This document shows positions 34,949 to 45,722 of a stretch of DNA of 64,000 nt, in pieces. Position 1 is the first letter of the stretch. Every line of letters starts with the position of its first letter. The notes under the pieces were generated by a model that saw only the letters and a list, made by a program, of their open reading frames with translations, did no database searches and was not told the DNA's origin. The stretch comes from Litoribrevibacter albus (lineage in GTDB: Bacteria > Pseudomonadota > Gammaproteobacteria > Pseudomonadales > Litoribrevibacteraceae), in assembly GCF_030159995.1 (NCBI RefSeq), contig NZ_BSNM01000011.1, positions 62,001 through 126,000 on the forward strand. Reading direction: 5' to 3'. A program made the translations under genes and the position numbers.

Positions 34949-35776
34949 CTATAGCGTACCTGACTGATCGAGTTTAGCCCGTTTCTTTTTGATATGTTTG
35001 CTCATCAACTCTAACGCTTTTGTCGCTGCCACAAACCCAAAAGAAGCCGTCACCATAGTGACTGCACCAAAGCCACTGTTGCAATCCAGTTTTGTGGAAC
35101 CGTCTTCCATCGCTTTCTGCTGACAAACACTGCCATCAGGCTGTGGATAAACCAACTGCTCCGTCGAATAGACCACCGGAATGCTGTACACCCGCTTCGG
35201 ATTTCTGGAATACCCATAATTCCTCCGCAACCAGGAACGCACTCGACGAATCAAAGGATCATTGTAGGTCTTGTTTAGATCAGCAATCTCGATTTTGGTC
35301 GGATCGGTTTGCCCACCCGCAGCACCGGTACAAATCACCGGAATCTTGTGACGCTTACAGTGGTTCACCAGGGCCGCTTTAGACTTGAGACTGTCAATGG
35401 CATCCACCACACAATCCATCTCCTGGGTAATCAGCTCGGCCACATTCTTTTGGTCCACAAAGTTCATCACAGTAATCACTTCACAGTCGGGATTAATCCC
35501 GCGAATGCGCTCTGCCATCACATCTACTTTCAGTTGCCCTACCGTCGACGTTAACGTATGAACCTGTCGATTAACATTGGTGACACAAATGTCGTCCATA
35601 TCGATTAAAGTGATTTTACCAACACCTGAACGAGCCAGGGCTTCAGCGGCCCAACTGCCGACGCCCCCCACACCCACAATACAAGCATGTGCTGATTGAT
35701 AAATACTGGACTCATCCACACCGTAGAGCCGTGCCACTCCACCAAATCGATCCTGATAATTCACTGACTGTATCAC
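34949..35776 (-). CDS. tcdA: tRNA threonylcarbamoyladenosine dehydratase
   Basis: Converts t6A37 of ANN-decoding tRNAs into the cyclic form ct6A using ATP. The 275-residue protein belongs to the ThiF/MoeB/E1 family with the nucleotide site GVGGVGSWAAEALARSGVG and the metal-side DMDDICVTNVNRQ. The family C-terminal hydrophobic tail (FGFVAATKALELM) is present. Length is close to that of the E. coli enzyme. The cognate csdAE sulfur-acceptor genes are not in this window. Confidence 0.93.
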   Translation of the reverse strand: MIQSVNYQDRFGGVARLYGVDESSIYQSAHACIVGVGGVGSWAAEALARSGVGKITLIDMDDICVTNVNRQVHTLTSTVGQLKVDVMAERIRGINPDCEVITVMNFVDQKNVAELITQEMDCVVDAIDSLKSKAALVNHCKRHKIPVICTGAAGGQTDPTKIEIADLNKTYNDPLIRRVRSWLRRNYGYSRNPKRVYSIPVVYSTEQLVYPQPDGSVCQQKAMEDGSTKLDCNSGFGAVTMVTASFGFVAATKALELMSKHIKKKRAKLDQSGTL

Positions 35777-35967
35777 CTCAATTTCTGTCTACACTTATAA
35801 CTTATGTCGGGTAGACAATGCTGTTCTATGCCAACGAACTATTCGCTGGCGGCGAGATTATACGCTGGATTAAAACAATACTTAAGAAACACACGGAATG
35901 AAGCGGTGTTAATAAAGATAAGTGCAACCATCTCTGTAAGTGTGAATATAAATACAGGTAGGGATCT

Positions 35968-38064
35968 ATGACGCTCGTTGCCAAGATAGCTACAGTGATT
36001 ACTACGGCTTTTATAACCTTCCTGGCGATTCAGTACTTTAACCATACTTATCTGGTTTCTGATCGTTTGGACAGTCTGGAAAAGGCATTTATTCAACGTG
36101 AGCTACTGCACAGCGAGTCCTTCCTAAACAACCAGCAGGAACAGGTTAACGCCTTAACCTTGGATTGGGCCACATGGGATGACAGTCACACATTTTTGAT
36201 GGATAAAAATCCAGATTTTATCCAAAAAAATCTAAACCGAAGCTCCCTTCAAACCATCAGCATTCATGCTTTCCTTTGGTTTAATATCGATCGGGAACTA
36301 ATCCACGGTGTATTTTCTGATAACAACTATATGCCCTCGGAAAGTTTACTCAGTGACTTTTTATCCCAACACCCAACCTTAATTAATCAATTACTTGAGC
36401 TCAAAGCACCTTCCGATCTGCAAGCCTTAAGTGCCTTGCTAGTGTTTAACGAAAGCATCTATTTAGTAGGATTATCAAAGGTACTGTCGAGCGACGGAAC
36501 GGGACCTTCCAATGGCTGGTTAATGGCTCTGCGAAAAGCACCAGAGAAACTCCTCCCTACCAATAACTCCGGGCTGGATTCCTTTTCAGAATTGAAACCC
36601 CTGGAACTCTATGCAAGCGACTCCCCGCATATTTCCAATCTTAAAAACCAAGAAGTCTTTCATCTTGAAGCTGACCAGGTCACCGTATTAAAGCGACTCC
36701 AGGACGCCTATGGCAAATCTAACATTATTTTGTCCAGCATTATGCCAAGAACCATTCTTGAACAGAGTCAAAAAGATTTCACCGCCCTGTTCACCATAGA
36801 ACTCGGGGTCAGCTTTTGTGTTGCCTTGCTCGCGTTTCACTATCTTCGCCAGCATATATCTACCCCGATCTCCAAACTGATCAGAGAGATCGAGCAAGCA
36901 GCGTCGCTGGATCGGGCGAGAATATCTGAAGTCTCCCCTCAGAGTGGCGAACTGCAAAAACTGATTCATATATTGAAAGGCGCCATAGAACAGCTAAATC
37001 GAAATATGGTTCAAGAAAAAGCAAATCAGGTTCGTATCGAACAACAAAACCGTATTCTTTTTGAACTCGCCAACGACAAAGACCTAACCGAAGGCCACTT
37101 ACATCAGTCGTTTTATAAAATCCTTTCAACACTCATCAACCAAACAAAATTCACCCGTGCCAGCATTTGGCTCATGGATAAAAACATAGAAGTATCTGAA
37201 TGCTATGCCTGTTACAGCCTAAACGGAGACAACATAGAGGCGGGCACCAAAGTTGAGCACACTCGATTAACCAAGAATCTCCTTCAGAAGCTTATCCGAC
37301 AACGGAGCTTTATTACTAACCTCAATTCAGAAATCACCGAATCTATCTTAGGCACTAAGGTCTATGAACAAGCGATTATCAGCCCCATCATGATTAGCAA
37401 TACCGTCAGCGGTGCACTCATAACAGAATTCTTGCCAGAACAAAAAGAGCGCGTTTCCTTCTTCCAGCTCTTCCTTGCCTCGCTGTCTGAGCTGTGCAGC
37501 AACAGTCTCTATGCTCATGAAAGAAAACAGCTCCACGAGCAGCTCAATCATATGGCCCATCATGATCCCTTAACGAAATTACCTAATCGCAGTTTATTTG
37601 AAGAGATTGGTAAAAAGACCGTAGCACGAGCCAAACGCGAAAATACAGGCTTCGGCTTGTTGTTTGTGGATCTGGATAAGTTCAAACCGGTGAATGATCA
37701 ATATGGTCACGCTGTCGGCGATGAACTCTTGATCAGTTTCGCTGAACGCTTGAAACAACGTCTCAGGGAGACCGACACCATCGCCCGTATTGGCGGGGAT
37801 GAATTTTTAATCCTGCTGGAAAACACCCCCCACATCAGCGATGCCAGAATCATTGCCACACAAATCATCGAAGTAACGTCGCAAGTGTTTGAAATCCGCG
37901 ATCACCACATTCGTATCGGCTGCAGTATCGGCATAGCCATGTACCCAACGCACGGAACCACGCTTGAACAACTGGTATCCGCAGGAGATCAAGCCATGTA
38001 CAAAGTGAAAAGCACCGGTCGGGGCTCAATTTCAGTGGCCAATGAAATCAGCAAGGTGTCCTGA
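35968..38064 (+). CDS. CHASE4 / GAF / GGDEF diguanylate cyclase
   Basis: A 698-residue membrane diguanylate cyclase. Order: N-terminal helix (about 6-24), periplasmic CHASE4 sensor (about 45-265; NALTLDWATWDDS is its conserved core), second helix (about 273-293), HAMP-like linker, GAF domain (about 365-500) and GGDEF domain (about 525-690). The cyclase site is RIGGDEF, and the RETD inhibitory site stands five residues before it, so product feedback is expected. It makes c-di-GMP in response to a periplasmic signal. It is monocistronic. Confidence 0.92.
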   Translation: MTLVAKIATVITTAFITFLAIQYFNHTYLVSDRLDSLEKAFIQRELLHSESFLNNQQEQVNALTLDWATWDDSHTFLMDKNPDFIQKNLNRSSLQTISIHAFLWFNIDRELIHGVFSDNNYMPSESLLSDFLSQHPTLINQLLELKAPSDLQALSALLVFNESIYLVGLSKVLSSDGTGPSNGWLMALRKAPEKLLPTNNSGLDSFSELKPLELYASDSPHISNLKNQEVFHLEADQVTVLKRLQDAYGKSNIILSSIMPRTILEQSQKDFTALFTIELGVSFCVALLAFHYLRQHISTPISKLIREIEQAASLDRARISEVSPQSGELQKLIHILKGAIEQLNRNMVQEKANQVRIEQQNRILFELANDKDLTEGHLHQSFYKILSTLINQTKFTRASIWLMDKNIEVSECYACYSLNGDNIEAGTKVEHTRLTKNLLQKLIRQRSFITNLNSEITESILGTKVYEQAIISPIMISNTVSGALITEFLPEQKERVSFFQLFLASLSELCSNSLYAHERKQLHEQLNHMAHHDPLTKLPNRSLFEEIGKKTVARAKRENTGFGLLFVDLDKFKPVNDQYGHAVGDELLISFAERLKQRLRETDTIARIGGDEFLILLENTPHISDARIIATQIIEVTSQVFEIRDHHIRIGCSIGIAMYPTHGTTLEQLVSAGDQAMYKVKSTGRGSISVANEISKVS

Positions 38065-38203
38065 GATTCGAATCAGATTATTCGAACCCTATGACTCGCA
38101 AGCCATGGAGTCCTTAATCGCGACGAAAATAACGTCAAAGCAACTGATCTCTCTTTTGAGTTTCTGCTAGAATGCGCCTTCGATTCAGGAACAGTCAGAC
38201 CCT

Positions 38204-38893
38204 ATGAGACTCGACAAATACCTTTGCCACAATGCTGGCCTAACGCGTAATGAAGCGAAACGGGCCATTAAAAAGAAAATGGTTACGGTAGACGGTAAAG
38301 TGATTACCAATGCCGCACTGCACGTATCACTTGATCAAAGTGTTGCCATCGACAATACCCAGATTGAACACTTAGGCACACAATACTTCATGCTGAACAA
38401 ACCGGCTGGCTTTGTTTCCGCCACCGAAGATGGTTTCTATCCAACAGTATTGGAGTTGATTGATCAGCCAGGAAAAGGGCTTCACCCGGTTGGTCGTCTC
38501 GATCTGGATACCACAGGTTTGATGCTACTGACCAATGATGGTAAGTGGGCTCATAAAGTCACCAGTCCGAACCATGACTGTCATAAAACCTATCAAGTAG
38601 AGCTGAATCAGGACATCACCGACAAAGCCATCGAAACCCTGGAAACCGGCATCTATTTCAAAAGTGAAGATCGCCGAACCAAACCTGCGAAAGTAAAGGT
38701 CATCACGTCTACCGAGATTGAGCTTACTATCTCTGAAGGCATGTATCACCAGGTGAAGCGGATGATTGCAGCAGTAGACAATGAAGTGCTTGAGCTGCAC
38801 CGCTCCAGAATTGGCGACATCGTTCTGGATGAGGACCTGGAACCCGGCGAATACCGACCTCTGACCCAAGAAGAAATTGAGAGCATTCATTAG
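38204..38893 (+). CDS. rsuA: 16S rRNA pseudouridine synthase RsuA
   Basis: Makes pseudouridine 516 in 16S rRNA. The 229-residue protein has an N-terminal S4-like RNA-binding domain (about 1-55) and the catalytic domain with motif II HPVGRLDLDTTGLMLLTNDG (Asp in RLD is catalytic). Length matches RsuA rather than RluB or RluE, which differ in tail. The stop TAG overlaps the GTG of the next gene, an rRNA methyltransferase, so translation is probably coupled. Confidence 0.9.
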   Translation: MRLDKYLCHNAGLTRNEAKRAIKKKMVTVDGKVITNAALHVSLDQSVAIDNTQIEHLGTQYFMLNKPAGFVSATEDGFYPTVLELIDQPGKGLHPVGRLDLDTTGLMLLTNDGKWAHKVTSPNHDCHKTYQVELNQDITDKAIETLETGIYFKSEDRRTKPAKVKVITSTEIELTISEGMYHQVKRMIAAVDNEVLELHRSRIGDIVLDEDLEPGEYRPLTQEEIESIH

Positions 38894-39972
38894 TGAACCT
38901 GATCTATCAAGAATTTATCCAGGCAGTTAAAGCCTGTTCTGGCCCGGTACTGTGGGTCGTCGATGAGCACGCCCTGCATTTAACACCAAGCCAGTTGGGT
39001 GATACGTCCCGTATTACTTTCATCACCAACCGTGTTGATCAAATGAATTCCCTCACCGAAGATGGCCTTACTTGCCACTACAGTGATTTCGAATTTGATG
39101 CTTTACCACAATCCGGTTTTGATCTTGTGCTCTATAGAGTGTCGAAAGAAAAAGCCATTGTTCACCACGTCATCAACCAAGCGGCCCAGGTATTAAAGCC
39201 TAACGGCAAGCTAGTTTTGGCGGGCGGAAAGAACGAAGGCATTAAGACCTACGTCGACAAAGCCACTAAATACCTGAATGCTGAAAAACACATCGAAAAG
39301 ATATCCAAAGACGATTGGATCGCTGAACTGAAAAATCAGCATTCTGATGAACCGTCTTTAGATGACAAGAATTACCGGGAACTGATTGAGATTAACCAAC
39401 AGAACGGCTTATCACTGATCAGTAAGCCGGGTGTCTTTGGCTGGAATAAGGTGGATCAAGGCAGCGCTTATTTGATCGAGCAAATGCCTGAATTCATGAA
39501 ACGACTGAATCTATCCAAAGATCAGGTAACCCAGAGCGTAATTGATCTCGGGTGTGGTTACGGCTATTTGCTATCGAGTATGCCTCAATTTGGTTTCAAA
39601 ACCTTAGTCGGCACCGACAACAATGCGGCGGCCATCACCGCAGCAAAAGCCACTTTAGCGGCAAACGATTTAGAAGGTGAGATCATTGCGGCAAACTGTG
39701 CTGAGGGCATTGATCAAAAATTTGATGTTGTGGTGTGTAATCCGCCTTTCCATCAAGGCTTCTCTGTGGAAGGTGAACTGACTGATCGTTTTCTGGCTTC
39801 AGCCAGACGATTGCTCGTCTCAGGAGGCGCAGCGATCTTTGTGGTCAACGCCTTTATTCCCATCGAAAGCAAAGCCAAACACTACTTTAAAAAGGTTGAT
39901 GAACTGGCCAACAACAAGAAATTCAAAGTCATTCGACTGGCTGGCAAAAAGCCTTACCAAGCCGAACTTTAG
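38893..39972 (+). CDS. rsmC: RsmC/RlmG-type guanine-N2 rRNA methyltransferase
   Basis: A 359-residue duplicated methyltransferase with a SAM-free N-terminal half (about 1-170) and a catalytic C-terminal half (about 180-355). Motif I is VIDLGCGYGYLLSSM and the base-methylation motif is CNPPFHQGF. This domain layout belongs to RsmC (m2G1207 of 16S rRNA) and RlmG (m2G1835 of 23S rRNA); RsmC is more likely on length and on its partner rsuA, but the symbol is not certain. The start is the GTG inside the rsuA stop. Confidence 0.82.
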   Translation: MNLIYQEFIQAVKACSGPVLWVVDEHALHLTPSQLGDTSRITFITNRVDQMNSLTEDGLTCHYSDFEFDALPQSGFDLVLYRVSKEKAIVHHVINQAAQVLKPNGKLVLAGGKNEGIKTYVDKATKYLNAEKHIEKISKDDWIAELKNQHSDEPSLDDKNYRELIEINQQNGLSLISKPGVFGWNKVDQGSAYLIEQMPEFMKRLNLSKDQVTQSVIDLGCGYGYLLSSMPQFGFKTLVGTDNNAAAITAAKATLAANDLEGEIIAANCAEGIDQKFDVVVCNPPFHQGFSVEGELTDRFLASARRLLVSGGAAIFVVNAFIPIESKAKHYFKKVDELANNKKFKVIRLAGKKPYQAEL

Positions 39973-40048
39973 GGGAAACAGAACCAAGCGGCAGTTTTTT
40001 TACTCGTTATTGGTTTCATTCTTCCTCATGACTGGTTTCATGCGTCAA

Positions 40049-41149
40049 TCAAAGGTCAGAAGAGAACAAATCCATCTGGGTTAACTCTTCTGAATCCTTC
40101 ATATCCTTCAAACCAACCCCGATCCCCAATAATCGAACGGGTTTATCCCGTCGATGATAAGCCACATTCAGCAACTCCAGATAGTCAGTTTCCGATCCGG
40201 CTGATCGAGCCAATTGATCCAGTCGAGTTTCAAAAGTGGTCTGCACGAAGTCATTAAACTTCACTTTAACGATGTATTTATTGACCAGGTAATCATCATC
40301 CAGGCGCTTTTCAAGACGCTGATTTAACGACGAAAGCAGATCGGGTACGGCCGCTCGAATTTGATCAAAGCTGTGCAAGTCCTGCTCATACGTGTGCTCA
40401 ACACTCAAACTCTTACGACGCCGTTCATTGCGAACCGGACGCTCATCAATTCCCCATGCGAGTTGATGCAAGCGCTGACCAAAGCTTCCGAACTTTTCCA
40501 CCAGATCGATCAAAGAAAACGCTCTGAGTTGTCCACAGGTCTCTATTCCCAATTGCTGCATCTTGGCTTGTGTGACTTTCCCGACGCCATGCACTTTTGC
40601 AACCGGCAACTTAGCAACAAAGTCATCCACTTCTGCCGGAGTGATGACACACAGTCCGTCGGGCTTATTCCAGTCACTGGCTACCTTTGCCAAAAACTTA
40701 TTCGGTGCCACACCCGCTGATACTGTGATACGCACCTCCTGCACGACACGTCGACGGATTTCTTCCGCGATCAACGTTGCACTGCCCCTGTGAAGTTCGC
40801 AATCAGTCACATCCAAATACGCTTCATCAAGCGATAGCGGTTCAATTAAATCGGTATAGTCGGCAAAGATACGGTGTATCTGTTGAGAGGCTTCACGATA
40901 GGCATCCATTCGTGTTTTAAGGAAGATCAAATCAGGACACAGCTTCAGCGCCTGAGCGGACGACATCGCCGAACGAACGCCAAATTTCCGCGCTTCATAA
41001 CTTGCGGTTGCCACCACACTTCGACCATTGGGATTTCCGCCAACAACGATTGGCAAGTTTGCCAATTTAGGGTTATCACGCACTTCAACCGCTGCATAAA
41101 AGCAGTCGCAATCGATGTGTATGATCTTTCTTAAAGGAATGTCACCCAT
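40049..41149 (-). CDS. dinB: DNA polymerase IV
   Basis: Error-prone Y-family polymerase used for translesion synthesis. The 366-residue protein has the palm residues in IIHIDCDCFYAAVEV (Asp) and LSLDEAYLDVTD (Asp, Glu), and a C-terminal little-finger domain (about 240-355). It ends in EELTQMDLF, a beta-clamp-binding sequence of the type QxxLF. It is convergent with the rRNA methyltransferase gene. A LexA box was not recognised upstream. Confidence 0.95.
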   Translation of the reverse strand: MGDIPLRKIIHIDCDCFYAAVEVRDNPKLANLPIVVGGNPNGRSVVATASYEARKFGVRSAMSSAQALKLCPDLIFLKTRMDAYREASQQIHRIFADYTDLIEPLSLDEAYLDVTDCELHRGSATLIAEEIRRRVVQEVRITVSAGVAPNKFLAKVASDWNKPDGLCVITPAEVDDFVAKLPVAKVHGVGKVTQAKMQQLGIETCGQLRAFSLIDLVEKFGSFGQRLHQLAWGIDERPVRNERRRKSLSVEHTYEQDLHSFDQIRAAVPDLLSSLNQRLEKRLDDDYLVNKYIVKVKFNDFVQTTFETRLDQLARSAGSETDYLELLNVAYHRRDKPVRLLGIGVGLKDMKDSEELTQMDLFSSDL

Positions 41150-41344
41150 ATCAGGAACTCAATGGCATTTCAGAAGTCTATTTAAAAGCCCGCAAATACT
41201 GAACATAAATACAGTATTGTTAATATTTTAGTTTCATGTGACGGTTCTCGTCTACTCTTTGATATCTTCTGCACAACATTCTGTTTTTAAGATACGATAG
41301 AGCCTCTTTAATGACTGCCTGTTCACAAGGATGATGGATTCCAA

Positions 41345-42481
41345 ATGAAGACATTTCAACGTTCCAGCCTAGCACTTCTCAGTATGCTTCTTATTGCCTG
41401 TTCTGGTGGCAATGACACACAAACTCCAGCCAATGCCCCTCTTCCAAAAGTCAGCACCATTGCTGCCACATTTAAAGAAGTTCGTCCAACCAAAGAATTC
41501 GTCGGTAAAACCGAAGCCAAAGAGGACGTTAACATCCAGGCCCGAGTGGGTGGTTATTTGATCAAGCAGCATGTGGCCGATGGTGCCAAAGTCAACGAAG
41601 GTGATTTACTGTTCGAAATCGATCAGGACACCTACGCAGCGGAAGTAGCCAAAGCCGAAGCGAAAGTGGCTCAGGATAATGCGGCCTTGAACGAAGCCAG
41701 CCGTAACTACAAACGAGGCAAGGAGTTGATCTCAAAAGGGGCCATCAGCGAATCCCAAATGGATCAGTTGACCAGTAAGAAATTACAAGCGGAAGCGGCA
41801 ATCAAAGTCTCAGAAGCTGCATTAAAAACCGCAAAATTAAATCTTAGTTACACCCAGATCAAAGCCCCAACTACGGGGACTCTCAGTCAGGCTCAAGTAA
41901 GTATTGGTGACTTGATTACGTCATCAACCTCTCTGGCAACCTTGGTTCAGGCTGATCCTATGTACGTCAGTTTCCAGGTCAGTGAACGTGAATTGATTGA
42001 GTATCGTGAAGAACGCCAAAAAGAAAAAGCCGAAGGTAAACCCGTCTCAGAACCGGTAGCCAAGTTGCAATTAACAACGGGTTCAGAATACCAACACACT
42101 GGGAAATTCAACTTCCTGGATAACCGCATCGATCAGAATACCGGTACGATCAAAGTTAGAGCTGTTTTTCCAAACCCGAATGGCTTCCTGTTACCAGGTC
42201 AACACGTAACCTTAGTCATTGAGCAAGGGAACGCGGTGAACCGTTTGGTGATCCCTCAAAAAGCCATTCAGGAAGACCAAACCGGTAAATTTGTACTTGT
42301 TCTGGGTCAGGACCAAGTCATTGAAAAACGTCCGATCCAGGTCGGTCAAAATCAGGGCACTATGCTGACTGTAACCTCTGGTTTGAAAGAAGGTGAACAG
42401 ATCATCGTTGATGGTCTTCAAAAAGTCCGAGTCGGTGGTAAGGCTGAAAGTACTCCAGCCCAATTGCCTGAAACGCATTAA
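41345..42481 (+). CDS. RND efflux periplasmic adaptor lipoprotein
   Basis: A 378-residue AcrA/MexA-type membrane fusion protein linking an RND pump to an outer-membrane channel. A lipobox LLIAC near residue 19 makes it a lipoprotein. The lipoyl and alpha-hairpin regions ([24 protein letters not shown], then the [12 protein letters not shown] coil) and beta-barrel are clear. It starts 14 bases before the pump gene ends its stop-to-start gap. No local regulator or outer-membrane channel gene is seen, so it must share a TolC-like partner. Confidence 0.93.
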   Translation: MKTFQRSSLALLSMLLIACSGGNDTQTPANAPLPKVSTIAATFKEVRPTKEFVGKTEAKEDVNIQARVGGYLIKQHVADGAKVNEGDLLFEIDQDTYAAEVAKAEAKVAQDNAALNEASRNYKRGKELISKGAISESQMDQLTSKKLQAEAAIKVSEAALKTAKLNLSYTQIKAPTTGTLSQAQVSIGDLITSSTSLATLVQADPMYVSFQVSERELIEYREERQKEKAEGKPVSEPVAKLQLTTGSEYQHTGKFNFLDNRIDQNTGTIKVRAVFPNPNGFLLPGQHVTLVIEQGNAVNRLVIPQKAIQEDQTGKFVLVLGQDQVIEKRPIQVGQNQGTMLTVTSGLKEGEQIIVDGLQKVRVGGKAESTPAQLPETH

Positions 42482-42495
42482 GACGAGGGCATTTA

Positions 42496-45400
42496 ATGTT
42501 TAGCCAATTTTTCATCAGTCGGCCAAAATTCGCTTTCGTTATCTCCATTGTGATTTCCCTTGCGGGTTTGATTGCCATGAAACTGCTGCCGATTGCAGAG
42601 TTTCCAAAAATCTCTCCTCCGGTTATTCAGGTCACGGCGTCCTATCCAGGTGCCGATGCTAAAGTTGTTCGAGAAACCATCGCAGCCCCTATTGAAGAGG
42701 AAGTGAATGGCGTTGAGAACATGCTGTACATGTCCTCCAAAAGTGCCAACGACGGCTCATACAATCTGACCGTCACCTTCGAGGTCGGGACCGATCCGGA
42801 TCTTGCTCAAATCAACGTTCAAAACCGAGTAAGCCGTGCTAACTCCATATTGCCTGCCGACGTAGTCAAGCAGGGAGTCTCTGTGGATAAGAAATCCACA
42901 GACATGGTATTGGTGGTAAACCTGTACTCCCCCGAAGGCACCTATGACGGGCTCTTCCTTTCAAACTTCACCAGCATCAATGTACTGAATGATCTGTCGC
43001 GTATTAATGGCGTCAGTGATGCATCCATTCTGGGTGAAAACGAATACGGTATGCGAATCTGGCTTGACCCAATCAAGATGGCCTCGCTAGGCATCACCGT
43101 GAATGACCTCAAAGGGGTAGTATCCGAGCAGAATGTCCAGGTTCCCGCTGGTCAGCTAGGTGGTGCACCATCGCCTGCCGATCAACAGTTCCAATACACT
43201 CTCAGCGCCAAAGGTCGATTAAGTTCGGCGGATGAGTTTGAGAATTTGGTCGTAAAATCCCGCAGTGACGGTTCCAGCGTATTATTGAAAGACATCGCTC
43301 GTATTGAGCTGGGTTCTGCAAGCTACAGTTGGTATGGCGAACTTAATAACAAACCGGGTGTTATTCTAGCGGTCTATCAATCGCCAGATGCTAACGCGTT
43401 GGATGTAGCGGAAGATGTCTATGCACTAATGGAGCAACTCTCCTCTCGCTTCCCAGAAGGCATCGAGTACGACATTCTCTATGACACCACTCGTTTCATT
43501 AAGACATCGATCGATGAAGTAGTAACGGCCCTCTTCCAAGCTGTATTACTGGTTATTCTGGTTGTGTTTATCTTCCTGCAAGACTGGCGTTCTACGTTAG
43601 TTCCTGCCATTGCTATTCCGGTTTCGTTGGTGGGTACCTTTGCCGTTATGCTGGCTCTTGGCTTCTCCATCAACACGGTAAGTTTATTCGGTCTGATTCT
43701 CGCAGTGGGGATTGTTGTGGATGACGCCATTGTGGTGGTGGAAAACGTCCGACGGCACATTGAAGAAGGGCTCAATCCGGTAGAGGCCACGCGGATTTCT
43801 ATGAAAGAAGTGAGCGGTCCGGTAGTAGCAACCACCTTAGTTCTGCTGGCGGTGTTCGTTCCTGTCTCCATGATGCCTGGTATAACTGGCCAGATGTACA
43901 ACCAATTCGCAGTAACGATTTCAGTGGCGGTGATTATTTCTTCCATCAACGCATTAACGTTAAGCCCGGCACTGTGTGCGACCTTACTCAAACCTCACAC
44001 GGGTAAAACCAATGCCTTCTTTAGTGCGTTTAACCGTTTATTCGACCGCCTGACGGATTCCTACAGCCGCATAGTTGCGATCAGTATCCGTAAGTTAATG
44101 CTGGTTGGCATTACTCTGGCGGTCATTTTCGTCTCTATCGGTGGGGTTATGAAGGTTCTGCCTATGGGCTTCATTCCGAATGAAGACAAAGGCAACTTCA
44201 TGGTGGATATTCAACTACCGGCTGGTGCTGCGCTGATTCGTACCGGGGAAGTCATGCATGAAGTGACCGAAGCGATCAAAAACGAACCTGGCGTCAGTAA
44301 TGTGATGACGGTAAGTGGTTTCAGTATCTTAACCGGTGCAGTGTCTTCAAATGCCGGTCTGGCCATTGTCACGCTGGACCCTTGGGATGATCGCACTAGC
44401 CCTGAGCTTCATCAAAATGCCATTGTTCAGCGAGTTCAAGCCAAGCTCAGCGCAATCTCCAGCGCCAACATTCGTGCCTTCTCTACGCCTGCAATTCCAG
44501 GACTTGGCGCGACAAGTGGTTTGGAGTTGGTACTCTCAGACCTGCAAGGACGTGATCCTCAAACACTGGCTTCGGCCATGAGAGGCTTTATCGTCGCTGC
44601 TAACCAGGCACCTGAAATCCGCTTTGCATTCAGCACCTATTCCGCAGACATTCCTCAGTTGTTTGTTGATGTGGATCGTATCAAGGCTAAGAATATGGAA
44701 ATTCCACTTTCCGAGATATTCTTAACGCTGCAAGCTCAACTTGGTTCTTTGTACATCAATGACTTCAACAAATTCGGTCAAGTGTATCGTGTGATGATGC
44801 AGGCAGAAGCCGAGTTCCGAAATGACAAGGATGATTTAGACAAGTTACACGTTCGCTCTTCATCCGGTGATATGGTGCCGTTGAGTACGTTACTCACCAC
44901 CAGCACACTGCTGGGCCCAGACGTAATCAACCGCTATAACATGTTCGACTCTGTAACGATCAATATCATTCCTGCACCAGGCTACAGCACCGGTGATGCG
45001 ATGGCTGCCGCAGAGCGCATTGCTAAAGGCAGCCTACCGGATGGCTTTGATGTTCAGTGGACAGGTATGGCCTACCAGCAGATTCTTGCTGGTAACCTTG
45101 CCCCGATTCTATTTGGCTTAGCCTTACTGTTTGTCTACCTGTTCCTGGTGGCTCAGTATGAAAGCTGGAGTGTTCCTGTGTCGGTGCTGCTTGCAGTTCC
45201 AATTGCGGTGCTCGGTGCGGTGGCGATGTTGCTTGTGCTTAAAACACCGTTCGATTTGTATGCCCAAGTAGGGATGGTGTTGCTGATTGGCCTGGCAACA
45301 AAGAACGCCATTTTGATTGTCGAGTTTGCAAAATCCAAACGAGAAGATGATGGTGTCAGCATCACAGAAGCCGCCGAAACAGCAGCGAAACTACGTTTCC

Positions 45401-45615
45401 GTGCGGTATTAATGACAGCACTGTCCTTTGTTCTTGGTATTTTGCCACTGGTCTTTGCCGTGGGTGCAGGTGCGTCCAGTCGCCACTCCATCGGTTATAC
45501 CGTATTCGGCGGTATGTCTGCAGCAACGGTCATTGGTACGCTGCTGATTCCGGCATTCTATGTCATGCTTCAATCAGCACGAGAAAAGATTAAAGGTCAG
45601 CCAAAACAGGACTAA
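42496..45615 (+). CDS. RND multidrug efflux pump (AcrB/MexB type)
   Basis: A 1039-residue inner-membrane drug/proton antiporter with twelve helices and two large periplasmic loops. Proton-relay residues are visible as the DD pair in [14 protein letters not shown] and the lysine in [15 protein letters not shown]. The N-terminus [23 protein letters not shown] is typical of the HAE-1 family. It is in one operon with its adaptor. Substrates cannot be predicted; overlap with a nearby nitro compound is not implied. Confidence 0.96.
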   Translation: MFSQFFISRPKFAFVISIVISLAGLIAMKLLPIAEFPKISPPVIQVTASYPGADAKVVRETIAAPIEEEVNGVENMLYMSSKSANDGSYNLTVTFEVGTDPDLAQINVQNRVSRANSILPADVVKQGVSVDKKSTDMVLVVNLYSPEGTYDGLFLSNFTSINVLNDLSRINGVSDASILGENEYGMRIWLDPIKMASLGITVNDLKGVVSEQNVQVPAGQLGGAPSPADQQFQYTLSAKGRLSSADEFENLVVKSRSDGSSVLLKDIARIELGSASYSWYGELNNKPGVILAVYQSPDANALDVAEDVYALMEQLSSRFPEGIEYDILYDTTRFIKTSIDEVVTALFQAVLLVILVVFIFLQDWRSTLVPAIAIPVSLVGTFAVMLALGFSINTVSLFGLILAVGIVVDDAIVVVENVRRHIEEGLNPVEATRISMKEVSGPVVATTLVLLAVFVPVSMMPGITGQMYNQFAVTISVAVIISSINALTLSPALCATLLKPHTGKTNAFFSAFNRLFDRLTDSYSRIVAISIRKLMLVGITLAVIFVSIGGVMKVLPMGFIPNEDKGNFMVDIQLPAGAALIRTGEVMHEVTEAIKNEPGVSNVMTVSGFSILTGAVSSNAGLAIVTLDPWDDRTSPELHQNAIVQRVQAKLSAISSANIRAFSTPAIPGLGATSGLELVLSDLQGRDPQTLASAMRGFIVAANQAPEIRFAFSTYSADIPQLFVDVDRIKAKNMEIPLSEIFLTLQAQLGSLYINDFNKFGQVYRVMMQAEAEFRNDKDDLDKLHVRSSSGDMVPLSTLLTTSTLLGPDVINRYNMFDSVTINIIPAPGYSTGDAMAAAERIAKGSLPDGFDVQWTGMAYQQILAGNLAPILFGLALLFVYLFLVAQYESWSVPVSVLLAVPIAVLGAVAMLLVLKTPFDLYAQVGMVLLIGLATKNAILIVEFAKSKREDDGVSITEAAETAAKLRFRAVLMTALSFVLGILPLVFAVGAGASSRHSIGYTVFGGMSAATVIGTLLIPAFYVMLQSAREKIKGQPKQD

Positions 45616-45635
45616 AAATTCTTTCTCACAGACAC

Positions 45636-45666
45636 AAAAAAGCCGGAGATCAACTCCGGCTTTTTT
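45636..45666. terminator. bidirectional terminator
   Basis: A 13-bp stem (45636-45648 with 45654-45666), AAAAAAGCCGGAG and its complement around ATCAA, with A and T runs on both sides. It serves the RND operon and the convergent trhP gene. Confidence 0.9.
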
Positions 45667-45722
45667 GTATCGTCTTAGTACGATTGAACTCACTTTAGCA
45701 TCGTGTACTTAACTAAGGACTC